From positions 6,276,179 to 6,340,178 of the forward strand of contig CM035359.1 of NCBI GenBank assembly GCA_020137815.1: a DNA stretch of 64,000 nt, read 5' to 3'. This document shows positions 21,501 through 38,400 of the stretch, piece by piece (the first letter of the stretch is position 1; each line of letters opens with the position of its first letter). The notes under the pieces were generated by a model that saw only the letters and a program-made list of their open reading frames with translations, did no database searches and was not told where the DNA came from. The position numbers and the translations under genes were made by a program. Source of the DNA: Hormiphora californensis. Taxonomy: Eukaryota; Ctenophora; Tentaculata; Cydippida; Pleurobrachiidae.

Positions 21501-24500
21501 TTCTAGGCTGTACAAAGGCTGACATAATAATCGTGATCATTGTATCCGTACTTCATTTGTACTGCCAGAGAGAATATTAAAAACTCTGGCAATCAAATAT
21601 GAGGCTAATATAAAACAGTTACCTGATCATACAACGTTATCTAGTTTCGAAGCAGTGTCTCGATTAATTTCATTTAGATATTATATGAAAATTATATTCG
21701 ACAACAACTGGAGAAATCGAACTGGAGAAATCGAATCGTTAACATTTACTACGTTTAGGCATCAAAGAGCTTATTTGTGCTGTTCTGAGAAGGCGAGATA
21801 GTGAAATTGATAACGCCCTAAGCAAGATGTTCAGTGCTGTTGAAGGTGATATAGAGCTTGGATTAGACGGAAATCAGGTAAATGAGAAATTAACGTGGGA
21901 CGTCGTTCAATTAAACTAACATTCGACAAGAGGATGGTAAACGAGACTTCTGGCGACCACTGTATGATTTGTAGCAAACATACTTGACCCCCCTATTATA
22001 ATACAGCATGCATAATGCCTCAGAAAATATTTGAACAATACATTTACATGATGGCTCCTAGACAGTATAATGAACAATGCAATTAATTAGTACAGCGTGA
22101 TCTAATGTGTCTCCATTAATCTCTGCAGTTCTTTGAATTCCTTGCCGGGGCCCGGGTTCCCCGAGTAGAGACGGACGATATCTACAATGCCATGGATACT
22201 GATGCTAACGGCATGGTAAATAGTAAATTCAGTGATATAGTGTAAATACAATGCCGTCAATAGGTCCAAATAAGGCATAGAGCTTTTCTGAATCAGGTTT
22301 TTAAGACGAATCCAACGAAAAATTACTATTTACTACACGTGATTTATTGCCTTGCTTCCCCGAGCCCCGGGTTTGAACAAAACAAGCGATATACTGAGTC
22401 CAATACACATCTTCAATTATAGTTGACTACGGAGGAGCTGTTGACAGCAGTGGATAATTGCCCGGAGCGAGAGAGAGTTAACATACCTGTAGTGGACACT
22501 AAACCTTACATCCGAGAACCCGGTAATTAATTAATCAATTAATTATAGTTAATTTGTTACAACTTGTAACAAATTAACTATAATTAATAATACAAGTGAA
22601 TCAATGGAATTGAATGGACCATAAATAGAAAAACAAACCTTCTAAACTCTACTGCAGCCAATTAGATTTCTTAAGATATAATTAACATTTTCTCCAGTTA
22701 TCGAATGTCCCACGGAGCGAGAACAATACAAATTCCTCCGCACCCGGGCCATGAAATTCCTTGGAACGTACGGAGCGGAGAGGACAGACGTTCGTGCGAT
22801 GGCAGAGGCTTTCTATACTAGCTTTACTGGAGGTGATCTTGAAACAGTAAGTGCCAGGAATGGAACTATAACTCTCGTTGGTGACATGGACACCCGTGTG
22901 AGATCTTGGTGACATATAGACACCTGGCGCGCCAGGTGTCTATGTCACCAATGTGACATCGACGTCGCACGCGACTGAGATCGAAGCGAGAATAGGTGGG
23001 AATGGCACCAATAACTCTTGTTATACATTTTATGAAATAAGACGGTGTATCGAGAAACACGGCTGCATAGCTAGACACGGTATCGGGCAGTATAGTAAAG
23101 AGGTAAATTACTAGAGAAACTAAGCGATCGACCGAAGTTATTGGTCCCTTGTTACATCACGTACGTTGTCCACTGGGGCTGGTATTATATCACGTGGTAT
23201 TAAGTATCTGTATGGCGGCGCCATACCCCATTTGATTCTCAAATAATCTGAGCGCGCGACAGTGCGCTCAGATGGGTTGCGGCGCCAGACAGTTAAGTAT
23301 CATGTCTACTAAACTGTTGCAGCCTGCAGGATCTAAGTATATATTATATATATCATGACGCAACAACATAGTAGGATCAGCACCAAGTACTATTTAGGCT
23401 AAATTGAAACCATTGAGAACTCAGGCCAGTATATGACCCCATTCAATATATGATAGGGCGGGACACCATGATGTGATTTAAAATCCAAACAGCTGCATTT
23501 GTTCTAGAAGGAATACTGGGGATCGCCGGGAGGACAACCTGTATATGAAGAATTAATAGAGATTATAGCAAGGTGTTTGACAACTGTTATACTTATTTCG
23601 AATGTTGCAAAATAGCAAAAGCCAGCTCAGGCGCTTTCGGGAGAAGATGGCTTATTGGCTTGTTGAGAACTTTTTAAGAAACTAGGTTCCTGTGAGAACT
23701 GTAGTGCGGGGGCGTTAGTCCATTAACGTCCATCACACCATCACGTGATACTATTTATAGATTGTGCGGTTTAGATCTCTCTCTTAAGTGCAAATGGCTT
23801 CAGTCATGGTGTCTCGTTCAGACCTTCTCCCTCTCTGTGATGGTAGAGCAATAGTAGTATTGTAGTAGCTATTGCTCTTTAACAACTATACCATCACAGA
23901 GAGGGAGATTATAGTACCAAGGCTGAATCCATTTGGCAATTAAGAGAGATACTAATATTAGTATGAACAATACAAATTTCGAACAACGTGCGACTAAAAC
24001 AGGAATAAATATTGTTTTTAAGATTACAAACTACCAAAAGAAGTATTTTAACCCTTTGAGGGCGATAGGTCATATATGACACGGTCCATTCTAGACCGTC
24101 TGGAAGGCGCTACATGATGTCTTGGTGGCTAATTTTTTGTCACAAGCTAGTTTTAGGGATTTTGAACCCAAAACCACGTCCAAATCTGCTCGGAAAATCG
24201 AAGAAATTTTTTTATGGCCCTTCTCGGGAGACTAATTTAGGCCTTTTTTTAAAAACCAATAGTTGATAGAAGTTTATGGACAACTGAGACAATTATTTTA
24301 TTCCAGGAAATAAATCACACGACGGTTTCGTCGAACATCGACATCATCAGGCTGCTCAAATTAATTTGTTTAAAGTAGTGTTGAAAAGTTTGAAACTTTT
24401 CAACACTACTTTAAACAAATTAATTTGAGCAGCCTGATGATGTCGATGTTCGACGAAACCGTCGTGTGATTTATTTCCTGGAATAAAATAATTGTCTCAG

Positions 24501-27500
24501 TTGTCCATAAACTTCTATCAACTATTGAAGATGAGACTCATATCAAGCGTGGCAACACATGAACTTTATAACTTTTTAAAAACCCCTCTCAAATTTTTGT
24601 TTTTGAGGGGCACAAATAATCCTTTGAAGGGATAAAACTACTTGACATAACAAATCAAATGCAAAAAACCGCATCAAAAAATATTGAAAATTGAATGAGT
24701 TATTAACGTTTTAGTCGTTGTATCATATATGACTCTATCGTCCGTAAGGGAATTCTAGTAACAAATGTCATTTGTGCAAAAGTATGGGTCCAATAGTCAA
24801 ATTTTATGCTTTGAGGCAGTCTATAGCTATAATTTCTACAATCTTGAACGGTTTTTACTAGAAAAATACCCCAAATTCTACATTTTGTATCATATATGAC
24901 TCTATCGTCCCAATTGGTAAATTCTCCAAAAACATCCATAACTCGGGCTAGAAAAGGAGCTAAGAGTCAAATCAGGGCACTAAACTGTGTAGAATCATCG
25001 CATTAGTGGGGGTAGAGCACATATTTAGGTCGCTATCTTGCCCCCTAATTGAGATAATTGGATAATTAGCCAATTATCTGTCGCGCGCATGCTAATAAAT
25101 GAAACTTTGCTTTGGGAAGGAGTTATGAGGCAAATGGGGGCATTAAAACGTGTAGAATCATCACATTAGTGGGGTTAGAGCACATATTTAGGTCTCTATC
25201 TGTACCCCTAATTGAGATAATCGGATAATTAGCTAATTAGTTATACAAGACAAATGGGGGCACTAAAATGTGTAAAATCGTCGCCTTAGTAGAGGCAAAG
25301 CACATAGCTGAGTTTCTATTCCCGCTCCTAATTGAGATAATTGGATAATTAGCTAATTGACGGTTGCATAATGCCCCCTTTTCACCATAAACCGTGGTTT
25401 CTGGCTAATCCTGAGCTCTTTTGTTCAATCTAAGGCCCTTCTAGCATGCCTTTACCCATTTGTATCACCTTTGACTCGTTTTACACACTAATATAGCACT
25501 CTATACAACCCTAGACACCGCCTTCAGCTCTTTAGAACCCTCTTGCTTAATCCTAGACCTCTCATAATTTCGAGATTCATACACCTTCCTAACCGATTTT
25601 TTTGGGATATCCTATTGCTCCTACAAGACGTTCAACCCCTAATGTACTACAGTTTCCCATTTTATTATTGGACACACAGTTTAGATTCCCCCTACATTAT
25701 TTCTCCTCATCACTCTCACAATCTCATTTGCCACTAAGGAAACTTCTCATGAACTCCATCGGAAACTAAGATGATCTGTAGAAGGCGTTTAGTATGGTGT
25801 AACGTATGAGAGGTCTAGCTAGGAGTAGTATGAAGCAAGGGGGTTGTACAGAGCTGAAGTCGGCGTCTAGGGTTGTATAGAGTGCTATATTATTGTGTAA
25901 AACGAGTCAAAGGTGATACAAATGGGGTAAAGGGATGCCAAAAGATCATTAGATTGAACAAAAGAGGTCAGGATTAGCCAGAAACCACGGTATATGGTGA
26001 AAAGGGGGCATTATGCAACCTTCAATTAGCTAATTATCCAATTATCTCAGTTAGGAGCGGGAATAGAAACTCAGCTATGTGCTCTGCCCCCACTAAGGTG
26101 ACGATTTTACACATTTTAGTGCCCCCATTTGTTTGTATACTCCGCCAAATTTAATTTTTTAGCGCTGGAGGGCAACTAATTAGCTAATTATCCAATTATC
26201 TCAATTAGGGGGCAAGATAGCGACCTAAATATGTGCTCTACCCCCACTAATGCGATGATTCTACACAGTTTAGTGCCCTGATTTGACTCTTAGCTCCTTT
26301 TCTAGCCCGAGTTATGGATGTTTTTGGAGAATTTACCAATTGGGACGATAGAGTCATATATGATACAAAATGTAGAATTTGGGGTATTTTTCTAGTAAAA
26401 ACCGTTCAAGATCGTAGAAATTATAGCTACAGACTGCCTCAAAGCATAAAATTTGACTATTGGACCCATACTTTTGCACAAATGACATTTGTTACTAGAA
26501 TTCCCTTACGGACGATAGAGTCATATATGACACAGTGGGCCCAGCAAAAACTACATGTCGAAACTTCAAATTTCTTTTTCGAGGTAGTTTGTGGTAATAA
26601 TATCTACTTATAAACGAAAAATTAGAAAAATCTATCGAGCCAATCCTTCTCGTCCTTAAAGGGTTAATGACCAAAAACATCCATAATTATTTCTCCAATA
26701 AACACTGATCTGGGGCACGGAGAGAGAGAGGGCCGAGGGGAGAATAAGGAAAACTAATTTCTCCTTTACCAGGTCATCTCCCCCCGGGATCTAGACATTC
26801 CTGAGTCTTGTGTTAAGGAGTGTTGGGGAGAGCTTGATAGCAACAAAGATGGGTATCTTGATCTCCAGGAATTCAACCGTATCTCTCGTGAGTTGTACCG
26901 GCCTGCAGTTAAGCTGTACCATGTGGGGATGTAAAAAAACGAGCCCCCCTTAATTTATCATAGTTCCCGATATACTGAATAGCACTTAGCTAAAAACTAA
27001 AACATATTTCGTATATATCCTGAGGCTGTGTTGTTCACAATCAATCTAAAACTAAAATATCTCCTTCAGTTGACATCTTGGAGGAGTTTATTGAAAAGCC
27101 AGCACGGGAGGAGGAGAGGAAGACTCGACCTGCCTTCTGTGATCCCCGAAATTAGGATGGAGGAAGTAGAGGCAATGAACGGAGCAGACAGGGAAATACT
27201 GACTGGAGTGGTAGTCAACACATGTAAGCGAACTGAATATAATTAAAGAATTCTATAAAGTTCTAGAAACTACTTCTAGAATTTTGATTATAATTGTATG
27301 GCATGCACCCATATAACATTGGGTAGATTGAGTAAACGGCTGCAACATCTATATATTGGAGAGGGAGCTACCTATATATATAGGTATATATATACCTATA
27401 TAGAAAACACTCTCAAAGTGCTATGAATATCGACGCACACAACTCATTACTCAACTGCAAGGGAGCTCTCTCTCATTTTTTATTGTCTCGCCAGCAATTT

Positions 27501-27551
27501 CTCTGAACATCCATTTTCTATAACCTCTCTCTCTACAACACTGGGTTTGAA

Positions 27552-27644
<93 letters not shown>

Positions 27645-28521
27645 ACTAATAAAGATAGAGAGAGAATGGTTAGCCAACCTATAATCAACCGTTGCGTGAC
27701 TATATTACCATATTGGCATCGCAATCTAAAACATAAACACACAGCTCGAATCGTTGGCTAAGATAATAATAATATTACAATTTGTTTGTAACCAAAACAT
27801 TTTTTCATTTTGTAGAGAAAGCAAGTGCTGCAGAGAGAGGGTCAGAGGGAGGGTCAGAGGGAGGGTCAGAGGGAGGGTCAGAGAAAGAGAGAAAGAGAAA
27901 GTCAGAACGTGGAGAAAGATTGACCAGTCGAGTTAGATTGTTATAGGGCTAGGCCATTCATTTCAGTACAAAAGATAGAGATTAGGGAGGGGTTTCCCGA
28001 GAGAGTTTGTTTGTATCATGAGGCATGGACGGATTTATATCAGAACATATATGTGAGCACGCGATCCGAGAGTCTGAATCAGACAAGCATTAGATGAAAG
28101 TAGGAGCTGCAAAGATTGGATTAAAGTTTATATCAGGGCTACCCCCATGTACGCGGTTTGTATAATATTTCCCTCCCCCTTCAAGATCGTGAACTGAACG
28201 TGAGGGTAGGCGAGGAGGATGCCCTGAAGATTGCAGCTAAACTATCTCAGAACAGGGAAGTCATCCAACTTCTCAACAAAGTCAGAGATTTAGGACCAAA
28301 CTCGGAGGCTTTTGACACCCTTAAACGGTAGGATACATACCTTGGTGACATAGACAACTGGTGCGACCGAGATTGTACGGGGGTCGCGCCAGGTGTCTAT
28401 GTTACCAACATATCACCTTTGTCAAAGTTAACTTTATACTTTCTGCCAAATTTTCCACTAGAAAATAACAATTCCTTTCAGACTTGTCCGCCCTATTGTT
28501 GAGAGATTATCAAGGCACTGA
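18598..28521 (+). CDS. Secreted four-EF-hand protein, 14 exons, one frameshift
   Basis: Ca2+-binding protein entering the secretory pathway: a signal peptide at residues 1-19 (MVLRLSVILVVLLAGVLAA), then EF-hand loops DGDQDGCISASE (82-93), DDDRDGCVTHQE (117-128), DTDANGMLTTEE (split between exons 8 and 9) and DSNKDGYLDLQE (exon 11). Exon 6 codes a very acidic linker. Exons: 18598-18693, 18913-18990, 20070-20179, 20263-20381, 20737-20809, 21120-21289, 21759-21877, 22129-22215, 22423-22522, 22698-22846, 26773-26887, 27070-27223, 28186-28327, 28482-28521. Every splice phase agrees if one extra base near 27121-27131 in exon 12 is discounted (about 516 aa); as written, exon 12 hits a stop. I do not recognise a named orthologue. 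Introns 2, 5 and 10 hold inverted-repeat elements. The first-exon end rests on a GTAAAT donor; the open frame continues past it to 18858, so a longer first exon is possible. Confidence 0.75.
18791..18879. repeat. Short inverted repeat in intron 1 of the EF-hand gene
   Basis: Arms read accaattatttggttacga and tcgtaaccaaaccaattat. The right arm carries ggcaaggggtaacttcgtaa, shared with 14790-14815. Boundaries are approximate. Confidence 0.6.
19123..19748. mobile_element. 626-bp mariner-like foldback element with 255-bp arms
   Basis: Inverted arms of about 255 bp begin CAGGGTGTTCATATGGGATC and are nearly identical, with a central unique stretch near 19380-19490. Flanking TA dinucleotides at 19121-19122 and 19749-19750 fit a Tc1/mariner-type target. 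The two open frames of about 80 codons are the same arm sequence read from either end, so they are not independent genes. It lies in intron 2 of the EF-hand gene. Confidence 0.85.
20883..20986. mobile_element. Pogo-like MITE, family P
   Basis: Ends CAGTCAGACTCCGATTTACT and the inverted GGTAAATCGGGGTCCGACTT, flanked by TA on each side. It lies in intron 5 of the EF-hand gene. Confidence 0.75.
22877..22951. mobile_element. Family T palindrome (GGTGACATAGACACC)
   Basis: A nearly perfect 46-bp palindrome at 22906-22951 has arms TTGGTGACATATAGACACCT and its complement around a GGCGCGCC centre; a further half-copy precedes it. Related copies are at 28341-28408 and 48029-48119. It lies in intron 10 of the EF-hand gene, about 30 bp after the exon 10 donor. 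Confidence 0.75.
23211..23292. mobile_element. Family G repeat (GGCGCC ends, GCGCTCAGAT body)
   Basis: Reads tatggcggcgccatacccca through gcgcgcgacagtgcgctcag to ggcgccagacag. Related fragments are at 29240-29278, 47893-47925, 51577-51648, 52739-52812 and 57715-57780, in both orientations. Probably a MITE; the ends are not firmly defined. Confidence 0.6.
23770..23955. repeat. Imperfect inverted repeat in EF-hand intron 10
   Basis: Arms include cctctctgtgatggtagagc and its approximate complement around a TAGTAGCTATTG centre; the outer parts (ctctcttaagtgcaaatgg and ccatttggcaattaagagag) also pair. No copies were seen elsewhere in the window. Confidence 0.55.
24052..26663. mobile_element. 2.6-kb TTAA-flanked inverted-repeat element
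   Basis: Flanked by TTAA at 24048-24051 and 26664-26667, with ends CCCTTTGAGGGCGA and its diverged complement, which fits a piggyBac-type element. Long inverted arms follow: about 24703-25085 pairs with 26165-26540, and further inner segments pair around a centre near 25700-25740. GTCATATATGAC palindromes recur in both arms near CTATCGTCC. The open frames at 24703-24939 (minus) and 26314-26613 (plus) are the two arms read outward and give the same product, so I do not treat them as genes. No transposase is seen, so it is nonautonomous. It sits in intron 10 of the EF-hand gene. Confidence 0.8.
24257..24527. repeat. Perfect 271-bp palindrome inside the TTAA element
   Basis: 135-bp arms are exact complements around one central G at 24392. 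Each strand carries, in its 3' half, CTGATGATGTCGATGTTCGA followed by CGAAACCGTCGTG. It interrupts only the left arm of the host element, so it is a later insertion. Confidence 0.9.
27550..27637. repeat. (GA)n microsatellite
   Basis: About 85 bp of GA ending in a run of G, in intron 12 of the EF-hand gene. Confidence 0.95.
27830..27890. repeat. 12-bp purine tandem repeat
   Basis: Four to five copies of gagggagggtca. It follows a possible acceptor (ttttgtag at about 27815), but including it as an exon gives a stop, so it is read as intronic. Confidence 0.7.
28341..28408. mobile_element. Family T MITE copy
   Basis: Starts cttggtgacatagacaactg and ends in the inverted ccaggtgtctatgttaccaa. It starts 14 bp after the donor of exon 13 of the EF-hand gene. 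Confidence 0.7.
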
Positions 28522-34481
<5,960 letters not shown>

Positions 34482-34880
34482 TGATGAGAGAGTTAAGGAG
34501 GTTTGGGAAGTTGAGGATGGAATAGGTCATGGGTAGTGACGGAGAAACTGTTGGACATTTTTCTGTTTTTTCAAGACGGGAAAGAGCTGGTTCTTTGTCA
34601 AGAAGGTTTTGTTTGTAATTCGGGGCATGTAACTAAATATCTAAAATGGATATGTTGACGTGATGACGGTTTCTTTTAAACTTTAAAAAAAGTCTATAAT
34701 CTATTTTCCATAAGGGAGTACATCCAGTACCTATTTCCTGTAGTTTTCCCATAGGGAAATAATTACGGGAGATGTCATGTCGGTAACCTTGAAGTTTCCT
34801 AACCGAGAAACTTAAAAAATCGGAAAAAACTTCAACTTCTTAACGGGCCGACAAGGCCGAGGGTCGGTCTCGGACCAGGG

Positions 34881-34907
34881 CTGTCAGAGCATTGACCTGA
34901 CACTGAC
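34881..34907. mobile_element. Family N half-copy
   Basis: ctgtcagagcattgacctga, a diverged single end of the family seen at 33232-33307, about 400 bp after the GMP reductase stop. Confidence 0.55.
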
Positions 34908-35081
34908 AGTTAAGGGGACATTATTAGAAGCCATACAATGCCTAAAGGTAACAGTCAGATGAATTTGCTGTAACTTCATTTCAAAAACTCTAGTATTTGC
35001 ATTTCATAGAATTCTATATGCAGGAATTTGATCGTGGCCGGGAGCTATTATAAACCCCTATTATATACTCTGAAATAACTT

Positions 35082-35157
35082 GTTGAGTAAGGGGGAAGAC
35101 AATCTTCCCCCTTACTCAACAATAATTGCGTTATTTCTTAAGAAATAACGCAATTAT
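35082..35157. repeat. Two adjacent perfect palindromes
   Basis: TTGTTGAGTAAGGGGGAAGA pairs across a 3-base loop with its complement; directly after, TAATTGCGTTATTTCTTAAG begins a second perfect palindrome. The two share no sequence. The first arm (gttgagtaaggggg) recurs at 47987-48002. Confidence 0.85.
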
Positions 35158-36276
35158 GATCCGGCCAATGATTATCCCTTATACGACATCATGGATAAGT
35201 TTCTCCTTATCAGTCCTTCAAGATATGTATCTTATACAATATCATGTAGTTACATGTGTTTTTCTGTGATTATCACTTTTCTTAGAAACACACAATCTTC
35301 TTCTTCTATAGCGTATTGCTTTCTAGAAAATAGATTGCATTGCTTATTGGCTTTGATCGCAATGATATTTTGCCATACAAGTATTTGTTGAGTATGGGGT
35401 CTGAATTATTGTTATGTTCTAACCCTCAATCCTTTACATTGGGGGGGGGGGGGGAACAGAGTCTAGCTAGGCAACTGGGGTACACCTATATACATATAAC
35501 TAATAACTTCTGAAAGTCATGCTCATCGTTTCAAAATAACAAAAACGCTACTCATTTATCTAGATAAATCGTATCAGTTCCATATTTGCAGTGTAATGAT
35601 TGGTAGTTTTTTCTACTAATTAAAATTTTAAAAGTTCCCTTTGATGTATAGCATTGCACGCTTTGAACGTGTTTTAAGCAGCGGGATATTCAAAAGGAGG
35701 GGGATTATCATTTCAACGCTATGCTCCTTCTGCATTTAGGAGGGAATGAAGTTTATAGTGAGAATTGAGAGGAAAGAGTATGAGAGAAAGGGATTGGAGA
35801 AGGAGAGAAATGGATTGAGTGAACGGGAGATAAAGAGAAGTGTGAGAAGTGAGGATAGATAAAATTCTTTGTGATTTAGTCTTGCTTAGTGCATTTAAAT
35901 CTGATCTGTATGTGGGCTGACAAATAAACGTTAGGTTTTATTTTCTAAATTAAACGGTAGCTAAACTGCATCGAATATTGATATATTGAGATACGCTCCC
36001 TGTATAATTGTACAATCTACAATCTACATGCCTCATGAAACCCTTACAACGTACAATTACATAAGCATCACACCTATAATAACAGCAATACTCTACAGTC
36101 CATCATTTGTAGTTTGTATAGTGGAGTATACATGTTTTGAACTTTTCCATTGAGTATCGGGTCATGGCATTGGCGAAACACTGGGTCATGGCATTGGCGA
36201 AAAAAAAGGTTTTCGTGGAACTTTTTTATGAAACTGAGTATAATTGGACGATTCTTATTTGTATGACGTGATAAAC

Positions 36277-36320
36277 ACATATTAGGGTATATACGTTGCA
36301 ACGTAAATACCCTAATATGT
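36277..36320. repeat. 44-bp nearly perfect palindrome
   Basis: acatattagggtatatacgt pairs with acgtaaatacccta and the following atatgt around TTGCAA. No other copy was seen. Confidence 0.8.
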
Positions 36321-36498
36321 TGGCTCTATAATTGGATCAATGAGGCTTGAAACAGGTCGGAAAAGGAAACTAATTTCAGTTCTGAAGGGTACACAGCCAG
36401 GATATATTGGGCGTGGTTCATCTGTTATTTTATTGGCCCACCCCATTGTAGAACCATGTGGAGTAATAATCTACTTCCCTACCTGTCAGTGCATGCAA

Positions 36499-36542
36499 AA
36501 AGCTTATGATTGGTTTTCTCGAGAAAACCAATCATAAGCTTT
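36499..36542. repeat. 44-bp perfect palindrome with CTCGAG centre
   Basis: AAAGCTTATGATTGGTTTTC and its exact complement around TCGA. It lies just before a (CT)n tract. Confidence 0.9.
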
Positions 36543-36556
36543 ACCTCTATCTCATC

Positions 36557-36557
<1 letters not shown>

Positions 36558-36605
<48 letters not shown>
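36558..36605. repeat. (CT)n microsatellite
   Basis: About 48 bp of pure CT, followed by interrupted CT-rich sequence to about 36660. Confidence 0.95.
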
Positions 36606-36610
<5 letters not shown>

Positions 36611-37163
36611 ACCTCTCTCTATATCTCTCTATCTCCCTGTCTCTCTCCCTGTCTCTCATTAGAGAAAGATCAACAACCCCCAGATCTCCAGCCATTCTCT
36701 CAGCTGGTGTGTGGACACACATTGCATATGTTGTTCTTGTTGTTTTAAGCTGCCGCATCCCCCTCCATTGACATTGTGGGGCTGATATGGTCTGGTGTTA
36801 TTGAGTCTACGGCCACGATACCGATTCGGGATGAGAACGATCAGCTTGCTATTAGAGCTTAATTTATTTTATTCTTGAGCTACGGCAATTCGATATGTCG
36901 ACTGCTATTTGATACCATTTCGGCCCATGTAGTATAATATATCGGTCACTGTGAATTGTATTGATTCGATTCCAGTCTGCGTTCTGGGATCATTGACCGG
37001 AGGATTTCAAAACATCTTTCATGGGAATCTTTGAAGTCTTTGAAGCACATTAAGGCAGCGACCCGATCAGTTACAGTGCATCTCGATTAGATAGAAATAG
37101 TCACTTCTTCCTATAGTTTTGTTTAGTTACTGCTAGTTCACTATGCACTAATTCATTGATCGT

Positions 37164-37206
37164 TGTTATACTCAGGTTTCAGGAGTTCCTGAAACCTGAG
37201 TATCAA
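37164..37206. repeat. Perfect hairpin, 20-bp arms
   Basis: GTTATACTCAGGTTTCAGGA and a nearly exact complement, separated by GT. Single copy in the window. Confidence 0.8.
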
Positions 37207-38335
37207 CATGACAATGAAAGTAGTGGTTAGATATTACCACATCTCAAACTACTAAGAAATACCAACTCATTTATAAAATGGAATACTCGTGTTAAATTTT
37301 AGAGATTAGGTACTAACGATCTACTCCTATTCAACCTTTTATAAACTGAGAAAATTACAAGATTTATCATACCTACTCTCTCTCTCTCTCTCTAAATGCT
37401 GGAAGAAGCCTCGCAGAGAACGCTATATAAGCTGCTGCAGGTGGCACACGCCCCACACTCACACACAAATATACGAAATGACGTACAGAAGATCCAGAAA
37501 GAAGAACTAGCATCCACCTGCCACTAAACCAGACACTAACTTATCATCGCCTCAATATGTCAGTCGGGGTCTGACTGTCCGACTCGGACAGTCGGTATAG
37601 ATCAACATGATCTCCCTGACTTTCACACACTCAACTCCATATAGATCATTCTATAACAGTCTACACATCATTTGGACTTGAATAGTGATTCACTATTAGT
37701 GACCGTTTACGCTTTAATGTCTAATGTAGTGTTATGTATAACTATTATCACATATAGACTATAGAGAACTTAACCATCTGCTTCAAGACTCAATATAGCT
37801 CAATATACAGATATACTTACTTGTGTTGCTTGTAGTATGTACATGCATACATCATACTATTATTGAAACAAATAGGGAAATGATGTGTCCCGTTTTTTTT
37901 ACCAAATATGGCATTTTGCACGTGCAGGTTTAGGGGTGGAGTACTATAGCTGGAGTTGGGCCAGGGGTGGGAGCTGTTGCCAAGGATTGTTACTAATGTA
38001 CTGCAGCTGCACGTGCAGCTGTTCTTGCGTTGTTTTTGTGTCACTGTTCCAGCTATTTATGCTCTCTTCAACAACCGTTGATATACGATTACGAAAGCGA
38101 CAATTGGAGATCTCACCGCCATTCTCTACTTTTCCATACACTGAGGGGTTTAAATACAGCAACACCAAGAGAACTGAGAAGTGCAGAGACAATGAAAAAG
38201 ACGTTGGAGGTTAGACAGAACCGGTGATCAATCCCAGATGAATAATGCAAACAGATGAAACGCGAGGAGTTCTAAAACTCGCAGCGATCCCGCCTGAGCT
38301 CCTTTTACGGTACGGTGCATGTCAACAGTTCGACT

Positions 38336-38400
38336 GGTGATGTCAGTGTTCCCTAATCCAGCTACCATTTCCCAGAAATTCGCCCGTAGGGCGAACGGGT
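38336..38400. mobile_element. Family R repeat, copy 1 (65 bp)
   Basis: ggtgatgtcagtgttcccta through aaattcgcccgtagggcgaa; about 95 percent identical to 55955-56018. The right part is a CGCCCGTAGGGCG hairpin. Element type unknown. Confidence 0.7.

Noticed and set aside
24703-26613. Two MDVFGEFTNWDD ORFs as a gene pair
   Set aside because: They are the same inverted arm of one nonautonomous element read from both sides.
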